Source: an uncultured Varibaculum sp. (GTDB lineage: Bacteria; Actinomycetota; Actinomycetes; Actinomycetales; Actinomycetaceae). From it: 24,977 nucleotides of DNA. The notes beneath the pieces were generated by a model. That model made no database searches and was not told the DNA's origin. It saw only the letters and a program-made list of their open reading frames with translations. Location of the stretch: assembly GCA_947253735.1 (NCBI GenBank), contig CAMYAU010000008.1:1-24977 (forward strand), read 5' to 3'. The translations under genes and the position numbers were made by a program. Positions 7,807 through 16,111 of this stretch are shown piece after piece; position 1 is the stretch's first letter, and each line of letters opens with the position of its first letter.

Positions 7807-8511
7807 ATGGCTACACAAAATACCCCGCAGAAAAAGAAGCACTGGTGGAACAACTTCGCGGATGTCTACCGGGTGACTAAACGTTCCTACCCCTGGGTCG
7901 GTTGGGCGATGCTCGGCCTGGTGTTGGTGATTCCTCTCGCGCTACTCGCATTTTGCTTAATCGCCTCAGTTAGCGTAGGACGCACGATCTTCTACCTGAT
8001 TATCGGTGCCTCGGCCGGAATGCTGCTAGCCACTACCCTGCTGACTCGCCTGGCTAATAGCGCAATGTATAAGCAGCTAGAGGGGGTAAAAGGCAATGTA
8101 TACGCCATTTTGCGCTCTATTAAACGCGGGTGGATCATCGAAGATGAACCGGTAGCTTTTAATCGTAAACAAGACTTGGTATATCGACTGGTAGGCCGAC
8201 CGGGCATCGTCCTTATCTCCGAAGGTCCCGCTACACGGGCGGCGGAGCTATTGAACGAGCAAGAACGCAAATGCCACCGGGTAGCACCTGCGGTACCGAT
8301 CCATAAGATCCAGTCCGGGCAAGGCAAAAATCAGGTTCCGATTTCCAAACTGCTGAAAACCATTAACCGCTTGAAGAAAGAAATCAGCAAAGAGGAAGTT
8401 CCGATTGTGGGGCAACGCCTGCAGTCTCTGCAGAGCAAAGCCTATCGCCTCCCGGGAGGGGTCGATCCGAACAAAGCAAAAATTAACCGTCGGATGCTGC
8501 GCGGAAAGTAA
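7807..8511 (+). CDS. DUF4191 family membrane protein
   Basis: Conserved actinobacterial membrane protein of unknown function (DUF4191), 234 residues, the usual family length. The N-terminus is basic and aromatic (KKKHWWNNFADVYRVTKRSYPW), followed by two membrane segments (about 34-56 and 59-81) and a cytoplasmic C-terminal domain with GRPGIVLISEGP and a basic tail, LPGGVDPNKAKINRR. In mycobacteria the orthologue (Rv2219) sits beside glnA1, and glnE and glnA2 follow; here glnE and glnA2 are indeed close, but glnA1 is not. No Shine-Dalgarno precedes the ATG. A TAGGCT at 7792-7797 could be a -10 element giving a leader of only a few bases. It converges on the histidine phosphatase with a 54-base gap that holds no clear terminator. 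Confidence 0.85.
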   Translation: MATQNTPQKKKHWWNNFADVYRVTKRSYPWVGWAMLGLVLVIPLALLAFCLIASVSVGRTIFYLIIGASAGMLLATTLLTRLANSAMYKQLEGVKGNVYAILRSIKRGWIIEDEPVAFNRKQDLVYRLVGRPGIVLISEGPATRAAELLNEQERKCHRVAPAVPIHKIQSGQGKNQVPISKLLKTINRLKKEISKEEVPIVGQRLQSLQSKAYRLPGGVDPNKAKINRRMLRGK

Positions 8512-8565
8512 TTACCACACCGAGCCTTATCCTTTAAACAGGCATTTCAATGGTAATACGGTAGC

Positions 8566-9273
8566 TTACTCTGCCTTTTCTTGGGGGGAGCCGAGTACTT
8601 TATCTAATAGTGCTTTCGAAGGACGCAGTTCCGTTACACTCTCGTCAACTTCCCATTCCCCTACCGGACGTGAAGACCAGATCCGGGCAGAAAAATTCCC
8701 GGGCTTGCCCTCAAAAACCGATAAGGAAGCATTGGAAACTGGTTTTGTAGCCGCCAAGGCGAAAGTAATCTCTGGGCTACTCATGTAAGACCAGTAGCGA
8801 ATAATCGCACCATGAGCCACGATCACCGCGCAGCCATCAGGGCCCACCTGATCGGCGGCCGCTGCTACCACTCGGTTAAAACGTGCCAAAGTTTCTTCGC
8901 CACTTTCCCCGCCTTCCATCTTCAGCTGGGTATCCCCATGCATCCAGGCACCGATAGTGCGCACATATTTTTCTACCGAGTCCATATCGCTGGCCATTTC
9001 CAGCTTTCCGGCTTGCACTTCGTTAGCGTCCCCAGTTTGTATCCGGGTTAGATCAAAGTGCTCTTCTAAAGGCTGAGCGCTTTGGTGGGTACGGATCAGA
9101 TTCGAGGTAACAATCAGCTGAGGGGCAGGGAGATCTAGATCCTCCCAGGTTTTTATAGCCGCTCGTACCTGCCGCTTCCCCTCAGCATTAAGGGGAGCAC
9201 CCGGCTCGGCCGTATCCAATGCTCCGCTGATATTTGAGCTAGTTTGCCCGTGTCGCATCAAAACCAGTTTCAT
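8566..9273 (-). CDS. Histidine phosphatase family protein (phosphoglycerate mutase-like)
   Basis: Cytoplasmic phosphatase or mutase of the histidine phosphatase superfamily, branch 1. The catalytic RHG is at residues 7-9 (His8 is the expected phospho-acceptor). Arg61 in SNLIRTHQSA, the acidic Glu85 in NEVQAG and the second His154 in VIVAHGAIIRY complete the usual active site. The length of 235 residues fits PhoE/GpmB-like phosphatases rather than a glycolytic mutase. It starts 12 bases after glnE, with GAGGAAAT just before the ATG, so it is the last gene of the glnA2-glnE run. Substrate unknown. In mycobacteria glnA1 holds the place between DUF4191 and glnE, so this gene may be an insertion or the result of a rearrangement. 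Confidence 0.82.
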   Translation of the reverse strand: MKLVLMRHGQTSSNISGALDTAEPGAPLNAEGKRQVRAAIKTWEDLDLPAPQLIVTSNLIRTHQSAQPLEEHFDLTRIQTGDANEVQAGKLEMASDMDSVEKYVRTIGAWMHGDTQLKMEGGESGEETLARFNRVVAAAADQVGPDGCAVIVAHGAIIRYWSYMSSPEITFALAATKPVSNASLSVFEGKPGNFSARIWSSRPVGEWEVDESVTELRPSKALLDKVLGSPQEKAE

Positions 9274-9285
9274 ATTTCCTCTTTC

Positions 9286-12200
9286 TTAGGAGTTATAAAA
9301 AATCCGCTCCATTACCGTGCGGGCACGACGCGCCCTACGTAAATAATCCTCTCGCATATCATTCTCTTTGCCGGGAGCATACCCTAATAGCCGCGCCAAG
9401 GCGTAGGCGGGAGCCGTAGCAGTGGGCAAATAGTCTAGCTTATTACCACCCAGACGGTTCGTCACCAGCACATTTCCGCAGCGGATCCGGCATGCTAGCT
9501 TCCAGGATTCCGCTAAGGCTTTGCGATCTATCTCCGATAGCATTTCCTGCTGGGCGGCCACCGCTAAGGCTTCCAAGGTTCCCGTCACCCGCAGCTGCGG
9601 ACACGAAACCGTGCCTTGTAACTGCAGCAGCTGGGCGACCCACTCCACATCACTTAGTCCCCCGGGTCCCAGTTTTACGTGCAGAGAGGCATCTTGCCCT
9701 CCGGGGACCCGTTCATTTTCCATCCGGGCTTTTAGCAGACGAATCTGGCGAATTGCAGCCTCGTCGATCGGGTTAGAATAGCGAATCGGGTCAATCAACT
9801 GGGTAAAGCGCTCCTGAAGTTCATGATCCCCACAAAATGGGCGAGCACGCAACAGCGCCTGTATTTCCCAAGGTTCTGCCCACCGCTCATAATAGTCACT
9901 TAGAGCCGCTAAAGAACGCGATAGCACCCCGTCCTCGCCCTCGGGACGCAAACCATAGTCTACTTTCAAGCTGGGAGCTGCCGCGGGACGATTCATTTCC
10001 TCTTGCAGCCGTGTAGCGAACAGAACCGCTATCCGGGATGCTTCGGAGGCAGATAGTTTAGCATTCGCCCGCAAGGTAGCACTGCCAAGAGTATTTCCCG
10101 TGCTAGGTGCCGGTATGTTGGCCACTGCCCCTGGCGCACTCCAACGCGGATCGATTAGCGGAGAGTGTACCACCAGCAGGTCGGCATCTGAGGCATAGGC
10201 AGATTCGCGTCCTCCCCCACGCCCCATCGCTACCAGCGCGATGCGGGGCACTACCGTTTCCTTTGCAGAGATTTCTCGCATTATCACTTCACTGGCAGCA
10301 GCAATAGTGGCATCGTTGATATCGGTAATTGCCGCCTGAGCAGAAATGGGATCTAAATGGTTAACTACATCGCGTAGGGCACAGCGTAACAATTCCCTTC
10401 CCCGGGTTTGGCGAATCAAGTCTATCGCCGCTGAACTGTCCAGATGCCGCCGAGATAGGGCCTCCATCTCGCTATACAACTGGGCGTAACTACGGGTGGC
10501 TAGCTTGTCATCGTCATCTAACCATTGCACCGCCTCCGGTACATGCTCGAGACGCTGGGCGATATAAGGGCTGAGGGACAAAATAGTACATAAACGGTGG
10601 GCAACCCGGGAAGAATCACGCAAAAGCCCCATATACCAGTGTGATTTCCCGATTGACTCCGAGAGGCGGCGGAAACGCAACAACCCAGCATCTGGGGAAG
10701 GCCCCTCCGCCAGCCATCCCAACAGCACCGGCAAGATATGGCGTTGGATTTGGCTGCGGCGGGACACCCCCGCGGTCAAGGCAGCAATATGTCCGAGAGC
10801 TCCGCGAGTGTCCCGATATCCAGCCAGGCGAAGGCGATCAGCTGCCGCCTGTGGGTTGAGGGCGGCCTCTGCTTTGGATAGTCCCGCGGTTGCCGGTAGC
10901 AAGGGACGATAAAAAATATCTTGTTGCAGAGCACGGATTTGGGGTTTAAGTTTTTCCCAATAGCTGGTGAGCTCCCTGCTTTTCCCAAAACGTTCTTTCT
11001 TGAGCGATCTACCGATCCGGCGTTCATCTTCTGGGCTTTGCGGGAACAGGTGAGTACGCGACATTCTTTGCATTTGCATTCTATGTTCGACTACCCGCAA
11101 GAATCGGTAGGCATCTGCCAGTTTTCGCGCAGAGTCCCTGCCAATATATCCCCCTTGGGCCAAGGCATCTAAGGCTTGCAAGGTGGGACGCACGCGCAGG
11201 CTTTTATCGGTTCTCCCATGCACCATTTGCATCAGCTGCACTGAGAATTCAATGTCTCGCAATCCTCCGGGTCCCAGTTTTAGTTCCCGACCTGCCGTGG
11301 GAGTGGGGATTGATTCTTCCACCCGAATCCGCATCGCTCGGGTATCGGCAAAAAATCCCTCCCGTTCTACTGCTTTCCATACTAAAGGCCATACTGCCTG
11401 CATATAGGCTTGCCCGACCCGGGAAGATCCAGCTGCGGGGCGGGCTTTAAGCAGGGCCTGGAACTCCCAGGTTTTCGCCCACTTCTGGTAATACTTGGCG
11501 TGGGCTGCTACCGTGCGGCAGGTAGCCCCATCTTGTCCTTCCGGGCGCAGGGCGAGATCGATCGGCCATAGCGGCATCTCGATTCCCGGCCCGCAACATG
11601 CTTGTGAAATCCCGATTGCTAAACGGGAGGCTATTTCTAGGGTGTCCCCTTCGCTGAGAGTACTTGTTTCCGCCGGTTCCACAGTATAAATCAGGTCAAT
11701 ATCACTGTGATAGTTAAGTTCGCCCGCCCCCGTTTTTCCCAGGGCGATCACTGCGAAATCAACTTTGCCTTCCGGGTCATATTTTGCGCGGGCTAGAGCG
11801 AGTGCGCCCTCTAAAGTAGCATCGGTGAGGGCGCTTAGTTTGCCGGCCACCACCGAAAAAAAGGCTAACGGATCCAGGTGAGAGGCATCCTCGGCAATTA
11901 TCTGTAGCAGTTGGGTACGGTAGGCACGCCGTAGCTCATTGAGATCACTTCCCCGGGATATCCAGGTATCTTCCCGAATTTCTTTGGCGTCAAGGGTATC
12001 TAAAATTTCTCGCCGCACCCGGGTACGATAACGCTCAAGTAAATCCAGCTCTTGAGAAACCAAATAGCGGTTGCCATCCCAATACGCATCTATGTCTGGG
12101 GCCTGCAACTGGGAGAGAATCTGAGGATGACTAACTAGATAGTCGCCGGCAAAACGAGAAACTCCGCAAATAGCTATCAGCAAGGCACGCTGGCGCGGAT

Positions 12201-12420
12201 TTTCCGCCAGGTATTTTCCGGTTTCCTCCCCGGCCTCTAACAGGTTCATCAAACAAAGTAGCACCTGGTCAGGACAGGCAGAAGCCCCTAACTCCCGCCA
12301 AAAGTCTTCATTTCCTACTAGGGGCGCAAAGTTAGAGCTACTTACCCAGTTTTCGGCACGCGCAACTCCGGTAACCCCGCTAGAGCGCAGGCGCGAAGCG
12401 AGACTAATTTGTCTAGCCAT
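9286..12420 (-). CDS. glnE: Bifunctional glutamine synthetase adenylyltransferase/adenylyl-removase GlnE
   Basis: GlnE adds AMP to, and removes it from, a tyrosine of dodecameric glutamine synthetase in response to nitrogen status. The 1044 residues show both nucleotidyltransferase halves. The N-terminal removase half has GKTGAGELNYHSDIDLIY (228-245), WPIDLALRPEG (285-295) and KLGPGGLRDIEF (381-392). The C-terminal adenylylation half has GRGGGRESAYASDADLLVV (733-751), DYGLRPEGEDG (821-831) and KLGPGGLSDVEW (916-927). The metal-binding DxD pairs are intact (Asp240/Asp242 and Asp745/Asp747). The ATG starts 2 bases after the glnA2 stop, so translation is coupled. The neighbouring GlnA2 has Trp where the target tyrosine would be, so its substrate is presumably a GlnA1 encoded elsewhere. 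Confidence 0.96.
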   Translation of the reverse strand: MARQISLASRLRSSGVTGVARAENWVSSSNFAPLVGNEDFWRELGASACPDQVLLCLMNLLEAGEETGKYLAENPRQRALLIAICGVSRFAGDYLVSHPQILSQLQAPDIDAYWDGNRYLVSQELDLLERYRTRVRREILDTLDAKEIREDTWISRGSDLNELRRAYRTQLLQIIAEDASHLDPLAFFSVVAGKLSALTDATLEGALALARAKYDPEGKVDFAVIALGKTGAGELNYHSDIDLIYTVEPAETSTLSEGDTLEIASRLAIGISQACCGPGIEMPLWPIDLALRPEGQDGATCRTVAAHAKYYQKWAKTWEFQALLKARPAAGSSRVGQAYMQAVWPLVWKAVEREGFFADTRAMRIRVEESIPTPTAGRELKLGPGGLRDIEFSVQLMQMVHGRTDKSLRVRPTLQALDALAQGGYIGRDSARKLADAYRFLRVVEHRMQMQRMSRTHLFPQSPEDERRIGRSLKKERFGKSRELTSYWEKLKPQIRALQQDIFYRPLLPATAGLSKAEAALNPQAAADRLRLAGYRDTRGALGHIAALTAGVSRRSQIQRHILPVLLGWLAEGPSPDAGLLRFRRLSESIGKSHWYMGLLRDSSRVAHRLCTILSLSPYIAQRLEHVPEAVQWLDDDDKLATRSYAQLYSEMEALSRRHLDSSAAIDLIRQTRGRELLRCALRDVVNHLDPISAQAAITDINDATIAAASEVIMREISAKETVVPRIALVAMGRGGGRESAYASDADLLVVHSPLIDPRWSAPGAVANIPAPSTGNTLGSATLRANAKLSASEASRIAVLFATRLQEEMNRPAAAPSLKVDYGLRPEGEDGVLSRSLAALSDYYERWAEPWEIQALLRARPFCGDHELQERFTQLIDPIRYSNPIDEAAIRQIRLLKARMENERVPGGQDASLHVKLGPGGLSDVEWVAQLLQLQGTVSCPQLRVTGTLEALAVAAQQEMLSEIDRKALAESWKLACRIRCGNVLVTNRLGGNKLDYLPTATAPAYALARLLGYAPGKENDMREDYLRRARRARTVMERIFYNS

Positions 12421-12422
12421 AG

Positions 12423-13760
12423 TTATACTCGCAAGAACTTCGCTAGTTCTCCCCGGGTAATTTGCGCCGAGTATTCACGCCATTCACGTTCTTTATTGCG
12501 CAGTACATAGGCAAAAACTTCCTCCCCCAATACCTTGGCCATGAACTCCGATTTACGCAGTTCCGATACTGCTTCTTCCAAGGTTAATGGTAGAGCGGGA
12601 ATCCCCTGGGCGCGCCGCTCCTTATCGGAAAGGCGCCACACATCATCCTCGGTTTCCAGGGGTAGCTTCATTTCATTTTCAATCCCGTCCAGCCCGGCAG
12701 CCAGCAGCGCGGCATAAGCTAAATAGGGATTAGCGGCCGGATCCGTGCCGCGATATTCTATGCGGGCATCACCGGCTTTTTCTGGTTTATAGAGAGGGAC
12801 CCGCACCAACGCGGAGCGATTATTGTGTCCCCAGCAAATATAGGAGGGTGCCTCCGAACCTCCCCACAGACGTTTATAGGAGTTAACATGCTGGTTAACT
12901 ACCGCCGAGTATTCACGCGCATGAGCGAGCAGCCCAGCAGTAAACGCCTGTCCGGTAACCGAGAGTTGATAAATATCGCTAGCCGCATCGTAAAAAGCGT
13001 TTTGTTCACCTTCGAAAAGTGACATATGGGTATGCATTCCGCTGCCGGCCTCCCCTGCCATAGGCTTGGGCATAAAGGTGGCGACCATATGGTCTTGCAT
13101 CGCGATCTCTTCAATCAGGATCCGGAAAGTCATGATGTTATCGGCCCCGGTCAGGGCATCGGAGGCACGGAGATCGATTTCATTTTGTCCCGGACCGTTT
13201 TCGTGATGCGAGAACTCTACCGAGATTCCCATTTCTTCCAGCATTGCCACTGCTCGGCGTCTAAAAGAATTGTCCCCACCATTGGGTACATGGTCGAAAT
13301 AAGAGGCGTTGTCAATAGGACGCAGTGGTTCATCTAAGGAAGTCGGCGGCTCTAGCAGATAAAACTCTATTTCAGGGTGAATATTGAAGGTAAAACCTAA
13401 ATCGGCGGCGCGCTCCAATTGCCGCTCTAGCACCCGGCGAGGATCAGAACGGGCAGGCTGTAGATCCGGGGTGTACACATCGCAAAACATCCTTCCGACT
13501 TCGGCATCCTCGCCCCGCCAAGGCAAGATTTGGAAAGTGGAGGCATCGGGACGCAGCAACATATCGGATTCATAGACCCGGGTAAAGCCCTCGATGGCGG
13601 AACCATCGAAGCCGATCCCCTCGTTAAAAGCATCCTCTAGTTCGGCGGGGTCAATCGCCACCGATTTTAGGGAGCCAGACACATCGGTAAACCAGAGACG
13701 AATGAACTTTACCCCTAGTTCCGCGATCTTTTGTAATACATCCTCTTGCGCTGAATCCAC
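12423..13760 (-). CDS. glnA2: Glutamine synthetase, GlnA2 type (GS I)
   Basis: Type I glutamine synthetase, which makes glutamine from glutamate, ammonia and ATP in the cytoplasm. It has 445 residues, the length of actinobacterial GlnA2 (about 446) and shorter than GlnA1 (about 478). Motifs: GFDGSAIEGF (50-59), HPEIEFYLL (128-136), HHENGPGQNEI (185-195), KPMAGEAGSGMHTHMSL (232-248), NSYKRLWGG (293-301) and EYRGTDPAANPYLAYAA (335-351). The region matching the adenylylation loop NLYDLPPEE of GlnA1 reads DVWRLSDKE, with Trp375 in place of the tyrosine, so it should not be controlled by GlnE. The start is GTG with AAGGA 5 bases upstream. It precedes glnE by 2 bases, and an ABC ATPase gene ends 61 bases upstream. 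Some GlnA2-like enzymes act on other amines; the motifs here are those of a true GS. Confidence 0.93.
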   Translation of the reverse strand: MDSAQEDVLQKIAELGVKFIRLWFTDVSGSLKSVAIDPAELEDAFNEGIGFDGSAIEGFTRVYESDMLLRPDASTFQILPWRGEDAEVGRMFCDVYTPDLQPARSDPRRVLERQLERAADLGFTFNIHPEIEFYLLEPPTSLDEPLRPIDNASYFDHVPNGGDNSFRRRAVAMLEEMGISVEFSHHENGPGQNEIDLRASDALTGADNIMTFRILIEEIAMQDHMVATFMPKPMAGEAGSGMHTHMSLFEGEQNAFYDAASDIYQLSVTGQAFTAGLLAHAREYSAVVNQHVNSYKRLWGGSEAPSYICWGHNNRSALVRVPLYKPEKAGDARIEYRGTDPAANPYLAYAALLAAGLDGIENEMKLPLETEDDVWRLSDKERRAQGIPALPLTLEEAVSELRKSEFMAKVLGEEVFAYVLRNKEREWREYSAQITRGELAKFLRV

Positions 13761-13821
13761 GATTTTCCTTACTATCTGCCGGTATTTTGGAGTCTCAAAT
13801 TAGTAGTTTTCGTTTGGCCGG

Positions 13822-14610
13822 TTATCTGGCATGTGCCCACCAGCGTCCATCGTCGCTACGAGCGCACTTGAGCGACAGGCTAAACGCTTCTGAAAGATTT
13901 TCACTGGTCAATACCTGATCGATCTCACCGCTTGCCATGATTTTACCTTGCTTCATTAAGGCGGCGCGGTTAAAAGATGCCGGTATTTCCTCCAAATGGT
14001 GCGTAACCATCACGATCTGTGGCGATTTCGGATCTGAACTGAGTTCATCGAGGGCGGACAGTAAAAGTTCACGGGCCTGCAGATCTACACCCGCTACTGG
14101 TTCATCCAATATCAAGATTTCCGGATCAGCCATTAGTGCCCGGGCAATCAGTACCCGCTGACGTTCCCCATCGGAAAGTGTAGATAACCTGCGCTCTTGC
14201 AGCGATGCCACCCCGAAAAGTTCCATCAGGTTGGCCCTACGTTGATAGTCGATATCCTCAAAATCCTGGTCTCGTCCGCGCACCATAGTGCCATATGCGG
14301 CAGAGAGAATTAAGGCTTTCACGGTTTGTATTCCTGGGATTACCCGCAACACCGCGGTCGAGCACAACCCTACCCGTTCATGAAGCTGCTGAACTGGCAC
14401 TGATCCTAGGCGCTGCCCCAAAATATTGGCCTCCCCACTTGAGGGGTACTCTCGGGCTGCCATGATAGATAGCAAAGTGGTTTTCCCCGCTCCATTAGGT
14501 CCAAGGATTACCCAGTTCTCTCCCAGTTCAGATTGGAAGGAAACGTCCTGCAGTATGGGGTGTCCCCCTCGCAAAAAACTGACGTGTTGTAGTTGGAGCA
14601 GAGTATCCAT
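13822..14610 (-). CDS. Orphan ABC transporter ATP-binding protein
   Basis: A single nucleotide-binding domain of the ABC superfamily, 262 residues from the chosen start. Walker A is GPNGAGKT (37-44), the signature is LSDGE (146-150) rather than LSGGQ, Walker B is ILILDEP (165-171), and the switch histidine is in VMVTHHLEE. The C-terminal tail DGRWWAHAR is charged and aromatic. No permease or binding protein gene is adjacent, so its partner is elsewhere, or it acts without one. I chose the ATG at 14610 (MDTLLQLQHV) with GGGAAA just upstream; 14619 is possible. The longer frame back to 14688 runs into the terminator hairpin of the glycogen synthase gene and is not credible. It may share a transcript with glnA2, 61 bases downstream. 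Substrate unknown. Confidence 0.82.
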   Translation of the reverse strand: MDTLLQLQHVSFLRGGHPILQDVSFQSELGENWVILGPNGAGKTTLLSIMAAREYPSSGEANILGQRLGSVPVQQLHERVGLCSTAVLRVIPGIQTVKALILSAAYGTMVRGRDQDFEDIDYQRRANLMELFGVASLQERRLSTLSDGERQRVLIARALMADPEILILDEPVAGVDLQARELLLSALDELSSDPKSPQIVMVTHHLEEIPASFNRAALMKQGKIMASGEIDQVLTSENLSEAFSLSLKCARSDDGRWWAHAR

Positions 14611-14643
14611 ATTTCCCATCTTAACCAGAGTGCCTACAGATAA

Positions 14644-14688
14644 GTGGTGGGGGGCGAGCATCTTCCCCAAAATGCTCGCCCCCGCCAC
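14644..14688 (-). terminator. Strong GC hairpin after the glycogen synthase gene
   Basis: A perfect 12-bp stem, GGGGGCGAGCAT (14650-14661) with ATGCTCGCCCCC (14672-14683), and a 10-base loop, extended by GTGG/CCAC after a small mismatch. It begins 34 bases after the glgM/glgA stop on the minus strand. Only a weak TTATCT follows, so the U-tract is poor. Confidence 0.65.
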
Positions 14689-14722
14689 AGCTATTATGTT
14701 TCTAGCTGTCTATTTGTCTGTT

Positions 14723-15928
14723 TTATAAGAGGGAGCGGTACAGCTCTACAGTTTTATCCGCAACTGTCTGCCAAGAGAATTTTTCTTCCACCCGTTTGCG
14801 TCCAGCTTTACCCATTTTCTTGGCCAGCTCTGGGTCTTCGATCAGCTTAGTGATCCGTTCGGCCATATCCCGGTGGAACTTTTTCGGATTAGTGGGGGTA
14901 CCGCTACCATCTGATAGCTGTTCAATCGGCACTAAGTAACCGGTTTCACCCTCCGCTATACAATCAGGAATCCCGCCAGTGGCAGTGCCCACTACCGGCA
15001 GCTCCATCGCGGCGGCCTCGAGGTTCACAATCCCCATCGGTTCATAAATCGAGGGAGTAACGAATACCTGAGCTGCCGACAAAATATTCACTAGCTGATC
15101 ATGGGGCAGCATCTCTTCAATCCAAATGATTCCGCTGCGTCGAGCGGACAGCCCTTCTACCAGTTCGCGAACTTCTTTTTCAATCTCCGGGGTATCGGGT
15201 GCCCCCGCACACAGCACCACTTGCGAATCTGCCGGAATCTGCTCGATTGCCTGCAAGAAGTGCGGCAGCCCTTTTTGCCGAGTTATCCGCCCAACGAAAA
15301 CCACAGTCGGTATATCGGGGTTAATACCGTGCGTAGCCAAGGTCTGGGCAACTGCTTCCTGGTCGGTAGGAAGTGCCCAATCAACAAGATCCAAACCGTT
15401 GTGGATGACGTGAACTTTATCCGGATCTATCTGCGGGTAGGCACGTAGAATATCGTCCTTCATTCCATAAGAAACTCCCACCACCGCATCGGCTGCCAAA
15501 TAAGCAGTTTCTTCTGCCCAGGAAGAAAGATTGTAGCCTCCTCCCAACTGTTCGCGTTTCCAAGGACGCAACGGCTCTAAGGAGTGAGCGGTCACCACAT
15601 GTGGGATATCGTAGAGATTCTTTGCCCAGTGACCAGCCATATTTGCATACCAAGTGTGAGAATGCACCAGGTCAGCCTGATCGCAGTGTTGTGCTATCTG
15701 CAGGTCAATTCCCAGGGTACGCAACGCGGCATTTGCCCCCTGCTGTTTAGCGCAATAGTCATATCCCGTGACTTGTATTTTCCCGCCACTATCCGGGCGT
15801 GGGCCATCGAAGCAATGTACCCCCACGTCGATTCTCTCCGCTAGCACCTTAGCCAGTTCGGTTACATGAACACCAGCTCCGCCATAAACGTGGGGAGGAT
15901 ACTCTCGGGTCAATAAATCAACACGCAT
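14723..15928 (-). CDS. glgA: Glycogen synthase, Corynebacterium type (GlgM/GlgA, GT4 family)
   Basis: Retaining GT-B glycosyltransferase of 401 residues. It matches the Corynebacterium-type glycogen synthase family; the mycobacterial member (GlgM, Rv1212c) uses ADP-glucose and glucose-1-phosphate to make maltose-1-phosphate, while others were described as glycogen synthases. The N-terminal domain starts MRVDLLTREYPPHVYGGAGVH (GGAG at 16-19). The C-terminal domain has VGRITRQKG (212-220) and the E-x7-E motif with Glu296 and Glu304 (EPMGIVNLE), then GTATGGIPD. It is divergent from glgC, which supplies ADP-glucose, as in mycobacteria. AAAGGA lies 7 bases before the ATG. The gene ends at a strong hairpin. 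Whether the product is glycogen or maltose-1-phosphate depends on whether glgE is present elsewhere. Confidence 0.92.
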   Translation of the reverse strand: MRVDLLTREYPPHVYGGAGVHVTELAKVLAERIDVGVHCFDGPRPDSGGKIQVTGYDYCAKQQGANAALRTLGIDLQIAQHCDQADLVHSHTWYANMAGHWAKNLYDIPHVVTAHSLEPLRPWKREQLGGGYNLSSWAEETAYLAADAVVGVSYGMKDDILRAYPQIDPDKVHVIHNGLDLVDWALPTDQEAVAQTLATHGINPDIPTVVFVGRITRQKGLPHFLQAIEQIPADSQVVLCAGAPDTPEIEKEVRELVEGLSARRSGIIWIEEMLPHDQLVNILSAAQVFVTPSIYEPMGIVNLEAAAMELPVVGTATGGIPDCIAEGETGYLVPIEQLSDGSGTPTNPKKFHRDMAERITKLIEDPELAKKMGKAGRKRVEEKFSWQTVADKTVELYRSLL

Positions 15929-16004
15929 TTAGGGGTCCTTTCTTAGGTGACCTTTGGATTTGATGCTAGTTACTAGGTTAGTTGAATCGCGAAAGGACGG
16001 GGCA

Positions 16005-16028
16005 GAAACGAGATTCTTTCTCGCTTTC
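16005..16028. repeat. Imperfect inverted repeat in the glgA-glgC divergent region
   Basis: GAAACGAGA (16005-16013) pairs with TCTCGCTTTC (16019-16028) with one bulged base and a 5-base loop. It lies mid-way in the 183-base region between the divergent glycogen genes and could be a shared operator. The region also holds short palindromes such as CTAGTTACTAG (15965 onward); nothing else there is clear. Confidence 0.35.
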
Positions 16029-16099
16029 ATTGTTAGGTGGACTTGATAGTTAACGTTTAGTTTCAGTTCAAAACCCCACGCCACGCCCTAGCACTGACC

Positions 16100-16105
16100 T
16101 ATGCT
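16100..16105 (+). promoter_or_regulatory. -10 element suggesting a leaderless glgC mRNA
   Basis: TATGCT ends 6 bases before the glgC ATG, so transcription would start at or next to the start codon. The GAGG at 16106-16109 is only 2 bases from the ATG, too close to act as a Shine-Dalgarno. No good -35 is seen. Confidence 0.5.
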
Positions 16106-16111
16106 GAGGTT

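Noticed and set aside
8405..8788. 127-codon plus-strand frame spanning the end of the DUF4191 gene and the histidine phosphatase
   Set aside because: It overlaps two convergent, well-supported genes and matches no pattern of its own.
9492..11689. Several open frames of 60-95 codons on the plus strand opposite glnE
   Set aside because: glnE carries intact motifs along its whole length; the antisense frames are rich in Arg/Pro/Ser as expected for shadows.
12423..13760. Trp at the adenylylation position of the GS as a newly lost regulatory residue
   Set aside because: As I recall the M. tuberculosis GlnA2 sequence, it also has Trp in this loop, so this is a GlnA2 trait rather than a novelty; only the missing glnA1 is kept as a finding.
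14611..14688. 26-residue N-terminal extension of the orphan ABC ATPase
   Set aside because: The start would lie inside the hairpin that ends the glycogen synthase gene; the extension is unlike the ABC N-terminus, and MDTLLQLQHV at 14610 fits the family.
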